From: Emticicia sp031378345
GTDB lineage: Bacteria > Bacteroidota > Bacteroidia > Cytophagales > Spirosomataceae
Assembly: GCA_031378345.1 (NCBI GenBank)
Contig: JANNDY010000039.1
Location: 1-64,000 of the forward strand
Length of the DNA: 64,000 bases
Reading direction: 5' to 3'
Within the stretch, counting starts at the first letter, position 1. The number at the start of each line of letters is the position of its first letter. Made by a program: the position numbers and the translations under genes. This document shows positions 16,852 to 25,440 of this stretch, piece after piece. The notes beneath the pieces were generated by a model. It did no database searches. It saw only the letters and a program-made list of their open reading frames with translations, and was not told the DNA's origin.

Positions 16852-17796
16852 ATGAAAGTAACAGTAGTAGGTGCAGGTGCCGTTGGAGCAACAACAGCCG
16901 ATAACATTGCTCGTAAGCAAATTGTTGATGAACTTGTTTTGCTCGACATCAAGGCTGGTGTAGCTGAAGGAAAAGCAATGGATTTGATGCAAACGGCATC
17001 ATTGGAAGGCTTTGACACAAAAATCATTGGTTCTACAAACGATTATGCAAAAACAGCAAAGTCTGATGTGGTTGTAATTACTTCGGGTTTGCCTCGCAAG
17101 CCGGGCATGACTCGCGAAGAACTTATTGGCATAAATGCTGGTATTGTGAAGCAAGTAGTTACGCAGATTTTGACTTATTCACCAAAAGCAATTTTGTTGA
17201 TAGTATCAAATCCGATGGATACGATGACCTATTTGGCTTTGCAAGTAGCACAATCAATGGGCGTAAATAAAAAGAAAATTATTGGAATGGGCGGTGCCTT
17301 AGATTCTTCTCGTTTTCGGTATTATTTATCACAAGCAACTGGTTATGCTCAAAGTGATATTCATGGACAAGTGATTGGCGGTCATGGTGATACTACAATG
17401 ATTCCATTGACTCGTTTGGCTACAATAAATAGTATTCCTGTGAGTAGATTCATTGCAAAAGATGCTTTAGCAAAAGTTGCTGCCGACACAATGGTTGGTG
17501 GTGCTACACTTACAGGTTTGTTGGGAACTTCGGCATGGTATGCTCCAGGAATTGCAGCTTGCTCAATTGTAGAAGCTATTATTCGTGATGAGAAAAAAAT
17601 CATTCCATCAAGTGTAATGCTTAATGGAGAGTATGGTCAGAAAGATATTTGTATGGGTGTGCCTGTTGTTATTGGTAGAAGTGGTTGGGAAAAAATCATA
17701 AATATTCGCCTTAACCAAGAAGAACAAGCGGCTTTTGAAAAATCGGCAGTTGCTGTTAGAAATATGAATGATGTGCTGGCTACGTTGAGTATTTAA
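16852..17796 (+). CDS. mdh: Malate dehydrogenase
   Basis: 314 residues of the LDH-like MDH class. The NAD-binding loop GAGAVG is at 7-12, Asp of LLDIKAG selects NAD, GLPRKPGMTREEL holds the substrate arginines, SNPMDTMTYLA follows, and the catalytic His is in IGGHGDTTMIPL. The arginine-containing 100s loop fits malate rather than lactate. It completes the TCA/glyoxylate set with gltA, aceA and aceB of this window. Single-gene unit ending in a strong terminator; the A-rich 226-bp leader holds a C/G-rich palindromic stretch near 16816-16840. Confidence 0.96.
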   Translation: MKVTVVGAGAVGATTADNIARKQIVDELVLLDIKAGVAEGKAMDLMQTASLEGFDTKIIGSTNDYAKTAKSDVVVITSGLPRKPGMTREELIGINAGIVKQVVTQILTYSPKAILLIVSNPMDTMTYLALQVAQSMGVNKKKIIGMGGALDSSRFRYYLSQATGYAQSDIHGQVIGGHGDTTMIPLTRLATINSIPVSRFIAKDALAKVAADTMVGGATLTGLLGTSAWYAPGIAACSIVEAIIRDEKKIIPSSVMLNGEYGQKDICMGVPVVIGRSGWEKIINIRLNQEEQAAFEKSAVAVRNMNDVLATLSI

Positions 17797-17934
17797 GTGT
17801 AAAAGCTCAATTAAGAATGTAGAATTAAGAATGCAGAATGTTGATTATCATCGGACTGCCGATGCGGCAAGTTACACGATTTGCATAATATACAAAATTA
17901 AAACTTAGCACTTATAAAATAGTCGGTTGATAAT

Positions 17935-17976
17935 AAAAAGGTCTTGCAGAAATGTTTTTTTCTGCAAGACCTTTTT
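17935..17976. terminator. Bidirectional terminator
   Basis: AAAAAGGTCTTGCAGAAA paired with TTTCTGCAAGACCTTTTTT around a short T-rich loop, between the convergent mdh and outer-membrane protein genes. Confidence 0.9.
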
Positions 17977-18009
17977 TGTTGATATTTCTTAGAAAACATT
18001 CGTTTTATC

Positions 18010-18846
18010 TTAAAATCTGTACCCCAAATTAAAACCAAAACCTCGTAGATTATAGTAATTTAAAGGACGAGCATTATCAATCGTAACTCCTTTTGTATTT
18101 ACAATTACGCTCAAATAGTCTTCTTTGATGTTGAATGATGTAAGAATTCTATTTCTCAAACGAATACGAAAATCATCATCAAATGACTCAAGGTTTTGAA
18201 TAGATTCGCCATGAACATTTGCTTTTCCAAGATGTCCGCCTGCAATGTACCAATCGAATGTAAAACGATTACCTAATTGAAACTGTTTACCCAACATCAA
18301 GCCTCCCGAATAAGTTTGAAGCTTTGTATCTACGGGCAATTCTAAACGAATTGGCAAGTTTTTATAGTCAATATCTATAAAAACAGGCACTTTTCCATGA
18401 AAATCATTATATTTTCCGAAAACCGAAACATAAAAACCAATTGGTGCTTCTTTTTTGCCAAAGTAAAATCTCAGTTCTGGTGTTACATGAAACATCCCAA
18501 TTTTTGATTCAGCTTTTTTTACATTATCAAAACTTATATAATCAATTTTATTATCGGCAAAATTGATGTACTTTTCTATGTCTTTTGCAAAAGGAATTAA
18601 TTTTTCAGGTCGAAAACCCGCACCAATTGCAAATGAAATATGTTTGCCCAAGGCTTTCTCATATTGAAACGTTGCTGTGCCAAGTGCCGCCCCCGAAAGA
18701 TTGAGTTTTAGAACAGAACGCCGACCGTCCACTTGCATATTTTGTTGTGCAAAAGATGAGATTGAAATGAAGAAAATTAAAAGAGTTTTTGAGGGATTTT
18801 TCACGTTTTTTGGGTTTGACGAATTTAATATTATTATTGCTGACAA
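18010..18846 (-). CDS. Predicted outer-membrane beta-barrel protein (DUF3575-like)
   Basis: Up to 278 residues. A GTG start at 18804 gives VKNPSKTLLIFFISISSFAQ, a clean signal peptide, and is a better start than the ATG at 18846. The body is alternating beta sequence (LKLNLSGAALGTATFQYEKAL, PELRFYFG, GLMLGKQF) and ends FNLGYRF, with the terminal aromatic residue expected for BAM-inserted barrels. The beginning resembles DUF3575-type proteins. Stands alone downstream of the threonine aldolase gene. No specific substrate can be named. Confidence 0.75.
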   Translation of the reverse strand: MSAIIILNSSNPKNVKNPSKTLLIFFISISSFAQQNMQVDGRRSVLKLNLSGAALGTATFQYEKALGKHISFAIGAGFRPEKLIPFAKDIEKYINFADNKIDYISFDNVKKAESKIGMFHVTPELRFYFGKKEAPIGFYVSVFGKYNDFHGKVPVFIDIDYKNLPIRLELPVDTKLQTYSGGLMLGKQFQLGNRFTFDWYIAGGHLGKANVHGESIQNLESFDDDFRIRLRNRILTSFNIKEDYLSVIVNTKGVTIDNARPLNYYNLRGFGFNLGYRF

Positions 18847-18905
18847 ATTCGTCCATTAATATACGAAAATAAGAATTAAAAAATCCGTATTAGATAAAAA
18901 TGAAC

Positions 18906-19928
18906 TCAATGCACTTTTCTGATAATTTTTTCAAAAATATCTAAATGTCCGTCAGTAAAATCAAGATGGGTAACAAATCTTACAAAGTGTTTGCCAAAAG
19001 TTACACAACCTATATTCTGTTCTTTCATTTGGGCAACAAAATCAGTAGCAAGAATGGTTTCTGGAAGTTGGAAAATAACAATATTTGTATCAATCGGATA
19101 AATATTTTCGACAAAAGGTAAGCCTTCGAGTAGCGTTCCAATGGCTTTGGCACGAACATGGTCTTCTCGCAATCGCTCAATATTATTATCTAAAGCATAA
19201 ATTCCTGCTGCTGCCAAAAAACCTGCTTGTCGCCATCCTCCGCCCATTACTTTTCGAAAACGTCGAGCTTTTTTGATAAAATCTTTCTTGCCCAAAAGCA
19301 ACGAACCAACAGGGCAACCCAAACCTTTTGACAAACAAATCGAGATAGAATCAAACATTTGTCCATACACCAAAGGCGATTCGATTGTTTCGACCAAAGC
19401 ATTAAAAAGCCTTGCTCCATCGAGATGCAAAGGTAGTTTTTTCTCATTACAAACTTCTCTAATCGCCTGAATATCAGCCAATTGATAGTAGCAACCGCCA
19501 CCTTTATTCATTGTGTTTTCGAGCGAAACCAAACTGGTAATTGGTTGGTGAATATCATCAGGATTGTTGACGGCATCTCTCACTTGTTGGGCATTTAGGC
19601 GACCTTTATCGCCATCTAAAAGCTTCAAGGAAGAGAAAGAATTGAGGGCAACTCCCCCACCCTCATACAAATAAATGTGAGAATATTTATCACAAATAAC
19701 TTCGCTTCCGGGTTGCGTATGCACCCGAATCGCCAGTTGATTTGTCATCGTTCCTGATGCACAAAACAATGCCGATTCCATGCCAAACATAGCGGCAGCT
19801 TTGTTTTCGAGAGCGATAACCGTTGGGTCATCTCCAAAAACATCATCACCAACTTCTGCCAAAAACATGGCTTCTTTCATGCCCAAGCTGGGCTTTGTTA
19901 CGGTATCACTTCTTAGGTCAATTAGCAT
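18906..19928 (-). CDS. ltaE: Low-specificity L-threonine aldolase
   Basis: 340 residues from the ATG at 19928 (MLIDLRSDTVTKPS); a 10-residue upstream extension from 19958 overlaps a repeat and is unlikely. PLP enzyme of fold type I, splitting L-threonine or allo-threonine into glycine and acetaldehyde. Seen: GDDVFGDDPTV near the start, LHLDGARLFNA, and the PLP lysine in SICLSKGLGCPVGS. Cytoplasmic. It lies downstream of the Na+/solute symporter gene on the same strand with a 67-bp palindromic repeat between them. Confidence 0.94.
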   Translation of the reverse strand: MLIDLRSDTVTKPSLGMKEAMFLAEVGDDVFGDDPTVIALENKAAAMFGMESALFCASGTMTNQLAIRVHTQPGSEVICDKYSHIYLYEGGGVALNSFSSLKLLDGDKGRLNAQQVRDAVNNPDDIHQPITSLVSLENTMNKGGGCYYQLADIQAIREVCNEKKLPLHLDGARLFNALVETIESPLVYGQMFDSISICLSKGLGCPVGSLLLGKKDFIKKARRFRKVMGGGWRQAGFLAAAGIYALDNNIERLREDHVRAKAIGTLLEGLPFVENIYPIDTNIVIFQLPETILATDFVAQMKEQNIGCVTFGKHFVRFVTHLDFTDGHLDIFEKIIRKVH

Positions 19929-19941
19929 AAAAACTTTTTTT

Positions 19942-20008
19942 GTAGAACAATTTTTCAAATTGTTCGATGTGTTCGATGTGTTGTGAACGACTTTTAAAGT
20001 TGTTCTAC
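19942..20008. repeat. Palindromic extragenic repeat, GTAGAACAA ends (copy 1)
   Basis: 67 bp bounded by GTAGAACAA and TTGTTCTAC. A first hairpin GAACAATTTTTCAAATTGTTC and a second GAACGACTTTTAAAGTTGTTC flank a short variable centre with GATGTGTTC twice. The same ends and first hairpin are at 39969-40026. Confidence 0.75.
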
Positions 20009-20015
20009 TAAATTT

Positions 20016-21455
20016 CTACTCTTTTCTCGACAAAAGCCAAAGACCAATAAAGGTAATTAAACCATTTAGCATCAATTTTGAAAAACCAAATTCAAAATTG
20101 AAACTTGCTTTCGTAAATTCTTCAATAAAATAAGTCAGGAAAGGCGAAGCGATGCAAACAAATGGCACTAATTTGTCTTTCAGAGGGCGTTTTAAGTACA
20201 ATCCGAAGGCAAAAAGCCCTAACAATGGACCATAAGTATAGCCTGCAATGCTGAACACCGCCGAAATGACTTCTTGGCTATTCAATGCCCTAAAGATAAT
20301 TATTACAATTATAAAAACTATTGTAAAACCAATATGGACATAGTGTTTTAGACGTTGTCGTTTGGATTCTTCGTATTTTTCGATATTCAAGAAATCAATA
20401 CAAAATGAGGTTGTGAGGGCAGTTAATGCGGAGTCAGAACTGGCATAAGTTGCGGCAGTAATTCCTAATAAAAACGTAACGGCAGCCAAAGTTCCGAACT
20501 GATTTCCGAGAGCCAATGAAGGGTATAAATCATCAGTTTTTAAAGGAATTGGAATACCCATTTTTTCAGAATAAATATATAATAACACGCCCAAACTCAA
20601 AAATAGTAGATTTACAAAAACCAGAACTACATAAAACCAAAACATATTTTTTTGAGCTTCGCCAATACTTTTACAAGTAAGGTTTTTCTGCATAAGGTCT
20701 TGGTCAAGTCCTGTCATTACGATGGCAATAAATGCTCCTGACAAGAAATCTTTCACAAAATGATGCTTATTTGCCCAATCCCAGACAAAAATCTTTGAAT
20801 ATTTGCTATCTCGCACCGTTGAAAACAAATCGCCTAAGCCCAAATCTAATTGTTTTCCTATCAAATAAATTGTTAACACAAGAGCCATCAACAAGAAAAA
20901 TGTTTGAAGGGTATCGGTTATAATAATTGTTTTTACTCCGCCTTTGAAAGTGTAAACAAAAATCAAAGCCATGGCTATCAAAACTGTAACTTCAAAAGGC
21001 ACGCCAAGTGAATCAAAAATAGCTAATTGTAACACTTGCACCGCCACATACATACGCACGGCAGAGCCAATTGTGCGAGAAAGTAAGAAGAACGCCGAAC
21101 CAGTTTTATAAGACCAAAAACCAAAACGTTTTTCGAGATAACCATAAATCGAAATTAAATTTAGACGGTAATACATGGGCATCAATATCGTGGCGATTAC
21201 CCAATATCCAACGGCATAGCCCAATACAACTTGAAAGTAAGAAAACTGAATTTTGCCTACCGCACCAGGCACCGAAACAAAAGTTACTCCCGAAATTGAT
21301 GTGCCAATCATGCCGAAAGCGACCAAATACCAAGGAGATTGCCGATTAGCTGTGAAAAATGTAGTAGTGTCTGCACCACGGGCAGTATAAAATGAAATGG
21401 CAATAAGAATAACGAAGTAAATTACCAAAATAATTAGGGCAAGAGTTGAAGTCAT
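20016..21455 (-). CDS. Sodium:solute symporter (SSS family)
   Basis: 479 residues with about 13 membrane segments. Family marks: FGMIGTSISGVTFVSVPG near residue 51, RTIGSAVRMYVAVQVLQL, FKGGVKTIIITDTLQ, GLDQDLMQKNLTC and YASSDSALTALTT. It imports an organic solute with Na+ at the inner membrane; the substrate cannot be read from sequence, and sugars, proline, pantothenate or acetate all occur in the family. It ends 8 bp after a palindromic repeat that separates it from ltaE. Confidence 0.9.
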   Translation of the reverse strand: MTSTLALIILVIYFVILIAISFYTARGADTTTFFTANRQSPWYLVAFGMIGTSISGVTFVSVPGAVGKIQFSYFQVVLGYAVGYWVIATILMPMYYRLNLISIYGYLEKRFGFWSYKTGSAFFLLSRTIGSAVRMYVAVQVLQLAIFDSLGVPFEVTVLIAMALIFVYTFKGGVKTIIITDTLQTFFLLMALVLTIYLIGKQLDLGLGDLFSTVRDSKYSKIFVWDWANKHHFVKDFLSGAFIAIVMTGLDQDLMQKNLTCKSIGEAQKNMFWFYVVLVFVNLLFLSLGVLLYIYSEKMGIPIPLKTDDLYPSLALGNQFGTLAAVTFLLGITAATYASSDSALTALTTSFCIDFLNIEKYEESKRQRLKHYVHIGFTIVFIIVIIIFRALNSQEVISAVFSIAGYTYGPLLGLFAFGLYLKRPLKDKLVPFVCIASPFLTYFIEEFTKASFNFEFGFSKLMLNGLITFIGLWLLSRKE

Positions 21456-21720
21456 AAGTGCTTAGGTTTTAAAAATCTGTTCAAATATACACAACTGATT
21501 TCGGATTTCAGATTTCAGATTTCGGAAAAACTCAAAAAAAAAATTTAACCTTAAATTAATTTTTTTTCGATAACAAAAAACTCTTTCACAAGAATGAATT
21601 ATCTTAGCGTAAAATTTAGGTATTCAAAAAAAGGCGTTTTTGATAATTAAAATCAAAAACAACTGACTATCAATATTTTACAAGAATTAATTACGAATTT
21701 TTATTGTAAAATTAAAAAAA

Positions 21721-22014
21721 ATGACAGCATTTCCAAGTCCAGAGATTGAAGTAATTGATGAGGTGATAGAAGACCTTGCCAACATAAAGCTATGGGAGTT
21801 GGTACTTTTCAATGATGATATAAATTCTTTCGACCACGTTATCAAGACTTTGATAGATGTGTGTAAACACTCGCCCGAACAAGCAGAACAATGCACGCTG
21901 ATTGTTCATTATAAAGGTAAATGCGGTGTTAAATCTGGTGATTTTGAAGAATTGGCAAGCATGAGAACCGAAATTTGTCGCCGAGAAATTTCGGCAGAGA
22001 TTTATTTGAGATAA
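21721..22014 (+). CDS. clpS: ATP-dependent Clp protease adaptor ClpS
   Basis: 97 residues. It has LWELVLFNDDINSFDHVIKTLIDVC (the NDD loop binds the N-degron amino terminus) and the ClpA/ClpC-contacting helix CTLIVHYKGKCGVKSGD, as in short Bacteroidota ClpS proteins. It delivers proteins with destabilising N-terminal residues to ClpAP/ClpCP. No other protease gene is adjacent. An ATE-like aminoacyl-transferase gene at 54215 may supply substrates. Single-gene unit preceded by a 265-bp A+T-rich stretch with a short ATTTCAGA-type tandem repeat at 21500-21524. Confidence 0.93.
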   Translation: MTAFPSPEIEVIDEVIEDLANIKLWELVLFNDDINSFDHVIKTLIDVCKHSPEQAEQCTLIVHYKGKCGVKSGDFEELASMRTEICRREISAEIYLR

Positions 22015-22257
22015 TTCTTATAATTCTATTTTTTACTTTGCACTACGAATTGTTTATCCAGAATATTTCATGCTGTTATAAACTATCTGCTCTTCCTATT
22101 CTATTAGATTTCGGGACAATATTTCTACGTTCCCTTTTCTTCAAACTACCTCTTCTGAACAAATTTCCACCTCACAATACAAACTTTTAAAGAATCTGTT
22201 GCAAGATAAAAGGATTAAAGCTAATTTTCTGAAAATCTATTCAAAACCTTACAAAAA

Positions 22258-23547
22258 ATGAATCGTAAAGACTTTATTCGTACATCAGCCTTGGCAACTG
22301 GGGCATTAATATCTCGTCCATTTATCACTTATGCTTCGCAAACTAAGTACAAAATCGCCCTCATTGGCTCAGGCTGGTGGGGAACAAATATTTTGCGAGA
22401 AGCCATCAAGTCGGGCGAATGTCAGATTGTTGCTTTGTGTGATGTTGATGATAGACAGCTCAAAAAATGCTTAGATGAAGTTACAAAACTGTGTACTGAC
22501 CGCCCAAAAACCTATAAAAATTACCAAGAATTACTGCAAAAAGAAAAGCCAGAGATAGTCATAAATGCCACTCCAGACCATTGGCACGCACTTATTGCGA
22601 TTGATGCAATGAAATCGGGGGCTCATGTGTATCTCGAAAAACCTATCAGTCATACGCTCAACGAAGGCAAGGCAATTCTAAAAACTGCCCGTGATACGCA
22701 ACGCATTTGCATTGCAGGTTTTCATAGAAGATATTCGCCTCATAATGTAAGCGGGCAAGAATTTTTGAAGTCAGGAAAAGTGGGGCAAGTAAAGGAAGTA
22801 CGGGCTTTTGTAACATATAGTTATGGGCCAGGAAAAATCATTGAAAACGAACAGACTCCCATCGAATTAGACTGGAATTCTTGGTGTGGGCCTGCTCCTT
22901 TAGTGCCTTATAATTCGAGTATTCACCCACGAAGTTGGCGACAACATTTGGAGTTTGCCAATGGTCAATTAGGCGATTGGGGACCACATTGGTTCGACCA
23001 GATTTTGTGGTGGACAGACGAAATTGCTCCAAAAAAGATATTTTCGATAGCCACTGACAAAACTCGCACCGACAATAATAATGCTCCTGAAAGCCAAATT
23101 GTGGTTTATGATTTTGAAGATTTTACTTGCACTTGGGAGCATAGTATTTTGAATGGCCGACCAACCCAAAAATCTGAAAATGTGGGTGTTTATTTTCATG
23201 GAACAGAAGGTACTTTTCACATGGGTTGGATTAATGGTTGGACTTTTTATCCAAAAGATAAAAACAAAGAAGTGATTCATCAAGATGCACAACTCAATAT
23301 GCCCGACCAGCAAAACATCGACCTTGTTTTTGCCGATTTATTGAAATCAATTAAGTCGAAAGAGTTACCTTTTGCCGATATTCAAAAAGGGCATCGAGCA
23401 ACAAATATGTGCTTGTTGGGCATGGCTGCTCTGAAAGCAGGAAAAAGTTTAGATTGGGATGGTCAAAAAGAAATCATTACCAATGATATTGATGCCAATA
23501 AATATCTAAGTCGTGAGTATCGAAAAGGGTATGGTTATCCAAGTTGA
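22258..23547 (+). CDS. Secreted Gfo/Idh/MocA-family oxidoreductase
   Basis: 429 residues. It begins MNRKDFIRTSALATGALISRP, a Tat-like export signal with RK in place of the usual RR pair. The nucleotide fold follows (KIALIGSGWWGTNIL, IVALCDVDD), then NATPDHWHALIAIDAMKSGAHVYLEKPISH with the catalytic EKP motif, and GQLGDWGPHWFDQILWW in the substrate domain. Such exported dehydrogenases act on sugars or polyols in the periplasm with tightly held NAD(P). Monocistronic; the 271 bp behind it hold a palindromic element and a terminator. Confidence 0.9.
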   Translation: MNRKDFIRTSALATGALISRPFITYASQTKYKIALIGSGWWGTNILREAIKSGECQIVALCDVDDRQLKKCLDEVTKLCTDRPKTYKNYQELLQKEKPEIVINATPDHWHALIAIDAMKSGAHVYLEKPISHTLNEGKAILKTARDTQRICIAGFHRRYSPHNVSGQEFLKSGKVGQVKEVRAFVTYSYGPGKIIENEQTPIELDWNSWCGPAPLVPYNSSIHPRSWRQHLEFANGQLGDWGPHWFDQILWWTDEIAPKKIFSIATDKTRTDNNNAPESQIVVYDFEDFTCTWEHSILNGRPTQKSENVGVYFHGTEGTFHMGWINGWTFYPKDKNKEVIHQDAQLNMPDQQNIDLVFADLLKSIKSKELPFADIQKGHRATNMCLLGMAALKAGKSLDWDGQKEIITNDIDANKYLSREYRKGYGYPS

Positions 23548-23596
23548 TTTAGAGCGATTTTTTTATTTTTCTATTTTAGAATAAAAAGCATGTTTT

Positions 23597-23771
23597 GTAA
23601 CGTGTAAATAATAAGTTGGTCTATTTCAGGTAAATTATTTTGTTGTTAGTTTTATTGACTTTTGAGCGGTCCGCCGCAGCGGGCGAATAGCACCGCTACT
23701 TTACGAACAAGTCGATAAAAATGGAGGCAAAAGAATCATATCAAATGACCAAGTTATTATTTACACGTTAC
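23597..23771. repeat. 175-bp palindromic element with 25-bp inverted ends
   Basis: Ends 23597-23621 and 23747-23771 are inverted copies with one mismatch (GTAACGTGTAAATAATAA... against its complement). The interior is itself an imperfect palindrome (TTTTATTGACTT against TTTTATCGACTT, GCGGT against ACCGC) with a G+C-rich apex near 23664-23697. It codes for nothing visible. Possible natures are a hairpin MITE, a structured RNA or an invertible segment; no target duplication or internal promoter was recognised. Confidence 0.7.
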
Positions 23772-23803
23772 TTAGTGGCAAAAATCAGTTTTTTTGCCAC
23801 TAA
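23772..23803. terminator. Terminator-like hairpin after hemN
   Basis: TTAGTGGCAAAAA / TTTTTGCCACTAA with a six-base loop, abutting the palindromic element and 15 bp beyond the hemN stop. Confidence 0.6.
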
Positions 23804-23818
23804 ACGGCAATTAATTAC

Positions 23819-25186
23819 TCAAATCGTCTTTGAAAACAATTTTTGTGGCGAATTTGCTTGGTTAAGGTGTTTGTCAAATGCCATACAAATATTCCGAATA
23901 AAGGCTTTTCCTGCGGGTAAAACTTTCAAACCAAACTCGTTGAAAGTAAGTAAATCATCTTCTTCAAATCCTTCGAGTTTATCAAAAAGTACCCCTTTTT
24001 CTTTTTCCGACCAATCAAGAAGTTGCCAAGAAGTTGTTAATTGACAAATAATATTTAAGATTTGTTTACGAATAAAAAGGTCTTCATCGCTCAAAATATG
24101 TCCTTTAAAAATGGGTAATTTTCCTGCATTAACAATTTCGATATAAACATCAATTTCTTTGATATTTTGGCCAAATGTTGTCCAAGAATCGCTAATTGAT
24201 GAAGCACCAAGTCCTAATAAAACTTTCGATTGCGTAGTAGTATAGCCCATAAAATTTCGGTGTAATGTACCATTTTCTTGAGCTTTATAAAGATTATCTT
24301 CTGGCAAAGCAAAATGGTCCATGCCTATTTCGGCATAATTATTTTGTTCAAACATGGCTCGTCCACGCTCATATAAGAATCTTTTTTCTTCGCCACTTGG
24401 TAAGTTTTCATCCTCAAAACCACGCTGTCCATTTCCTTTTATCCATGGCACATGAGCATAAGAATAGAAAGCGATGCGGTCGGGTTTTAGCTCCAAAGTT
24501 TTCCGAATCGTATTTTCAACTGAAGAGATTTGCTGAAAAGGCAAACCAAAAACCAAATCGTGGCTCACTGAAGTATAACCAATAGCACGAGCCAAGTCGG
24601 TTACTTTTTTTACATTCTCGAAAGGTTGAATTCTGTGAATGGCTTTTTGTACTTGTGGATCATAATCTTGCACGCCAAAACTTACTCGGCGAAAACCCAA
24701 ATCGTACAAAGTTTGTAAATGCTCGGCCGTTGTGTTGTTGGGATGTCCTTCAAAGCTAAACTCATATTCGGACGTAATTTCTATATTTTCCAGAATTCCT
24801 GTAATTAACATTTGGAGCATTTCGGGAGCAAAAAAACTGGGCGTTCCGCCACCCAAATGAATTTCTGCCACTCGTGGTTTTTCTGGAAAAAGAGCTAAAT
24901 ACAAAGCCCATTCTTTCAAAACTGCTTGAATATAAGGGTTTTCGACAGCATGATTTTTAGTTATTCGCTTATGGCAAGCACAAAATGTACACAGGCTTTC
25001 GCAATAGGGCAAATGAATATATAAACTTATGCCCGAATCATGATTGGTTTCGACAAAAGTTTTGACCAAATTTGTTGTCCATTTTTCGGTAGAAAAAGTT
25101 TCATTTTGCCAATGCGGAACTGTCGGATAACTCGTATATCTCGGTCCTGCAACATCATATTTTTTTATTAGTGAAGAGTCTGCCAT
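23819..25186 (-). CDS. hemN: Oxygen-independent coproporphyrinogen III oxidase
   Basis: 455 residues, radical-SAM enzyme of haem synthesis that decarboxylates coproporphyrinogen III without oxygen. The Fe-S motif is YCESLCTFCAC with Cys62, Cys66 and Cys69 binding the cluster and Cys71 following, as in E. coli HemN. DVAGPRYTSYPTVP at 11-24, EIHLGGGTPSFF and the C-terminal HemN domain also fit HemN rather than HemW. It is transcribed alone. Its promoter region carries an inverted repeat (separate entry). Confidence 0.95.
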   Translation of the reverse strand: MADSSLIKKYDVAGPRYTSYPTVPHWQNETFSTEKWTTNLVKTFVETNHDSGISLYIHLPYCESLCTFCACHKRITKNHAVENPYIQAVLKEWALYLALFPEKPRVAEIHLGGGTPSFFAPEMLQMLITGILENIEITSEYEFSFEGHPNNTTAEHLQTLYDLGFRRVSFGVQDYDPQVQKAIHRIQPFENVKKVTDLARAIGYTSVSHDLVFGLPFQQISSVENTIRKTLELKPDRIAFYSYAHVPWIKGNGQRGFEDENLPSGEEKRFLYERGRAMFEQNNYAEIGMDHFALPEDNLYKAQENGTLHRNFMGYTTTQSKVLLGLGASSISDSWTTFGQNIKEIDVYIEIVNAGKLPIFKGHILSDEDLFIRKQILNIICQLTTSWQLLDWSEKEKGVLFDKLEGFEEDDLLTFNEFGLKVLPAGKAFIRNICMAFDKHLNQANSPQKLFSKTI

Positions 25187-25206
25187 GCTTTTGCTTAGTT
25201 TTCATG

Positions 25207-25260
25207 CAAATTTAAAGGTCAGATTTTTGAAAAATGATGAGGATTGTCATGTTTTCAAAA
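25207..25260 (-). promoter_or_regulatory. hemN promoter with inverted repeat
   Basis: TAAATTTG on the minus strand at 25207-25214 is a -7 element. Upstream of it an inverted repeat TTTTGAAAA (25225-25233) / TTTTCAAAA (25252-25260), with ATGA/TCAT just inside, spans the -33 region, where I see no clear TTTG. It does not read as a classical FNR site (TTGAT-N4-ATCAA). A regulator site is inferred only from position. Confidence 0.5.
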
Positions 25261-25440
25261 TAGTAAACCAAGGCACAGAACTTAAAATTAGCCTTTGGTC
25301 AAAAAAATGTACAAGTTTCAGCACAGAATCAATTATATTTATCGAAATATTTTAAAAGAAAAACTTGAATTTACCATTTATTAATCCCCAAATTTTCAAA
25401 TCGTTACGTCGAACCGTCATCACATTTCCAAATTAGCTAA

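Noticed and set aside
23622..23746. Invertible promoter between the 25-bp inverted repeats
   Set aside because: Neither orientation shows a convincing TAnnTTTG with a -33, and the interior is itself palindromic, which fits a hairpin element better. No invertase gene is near.
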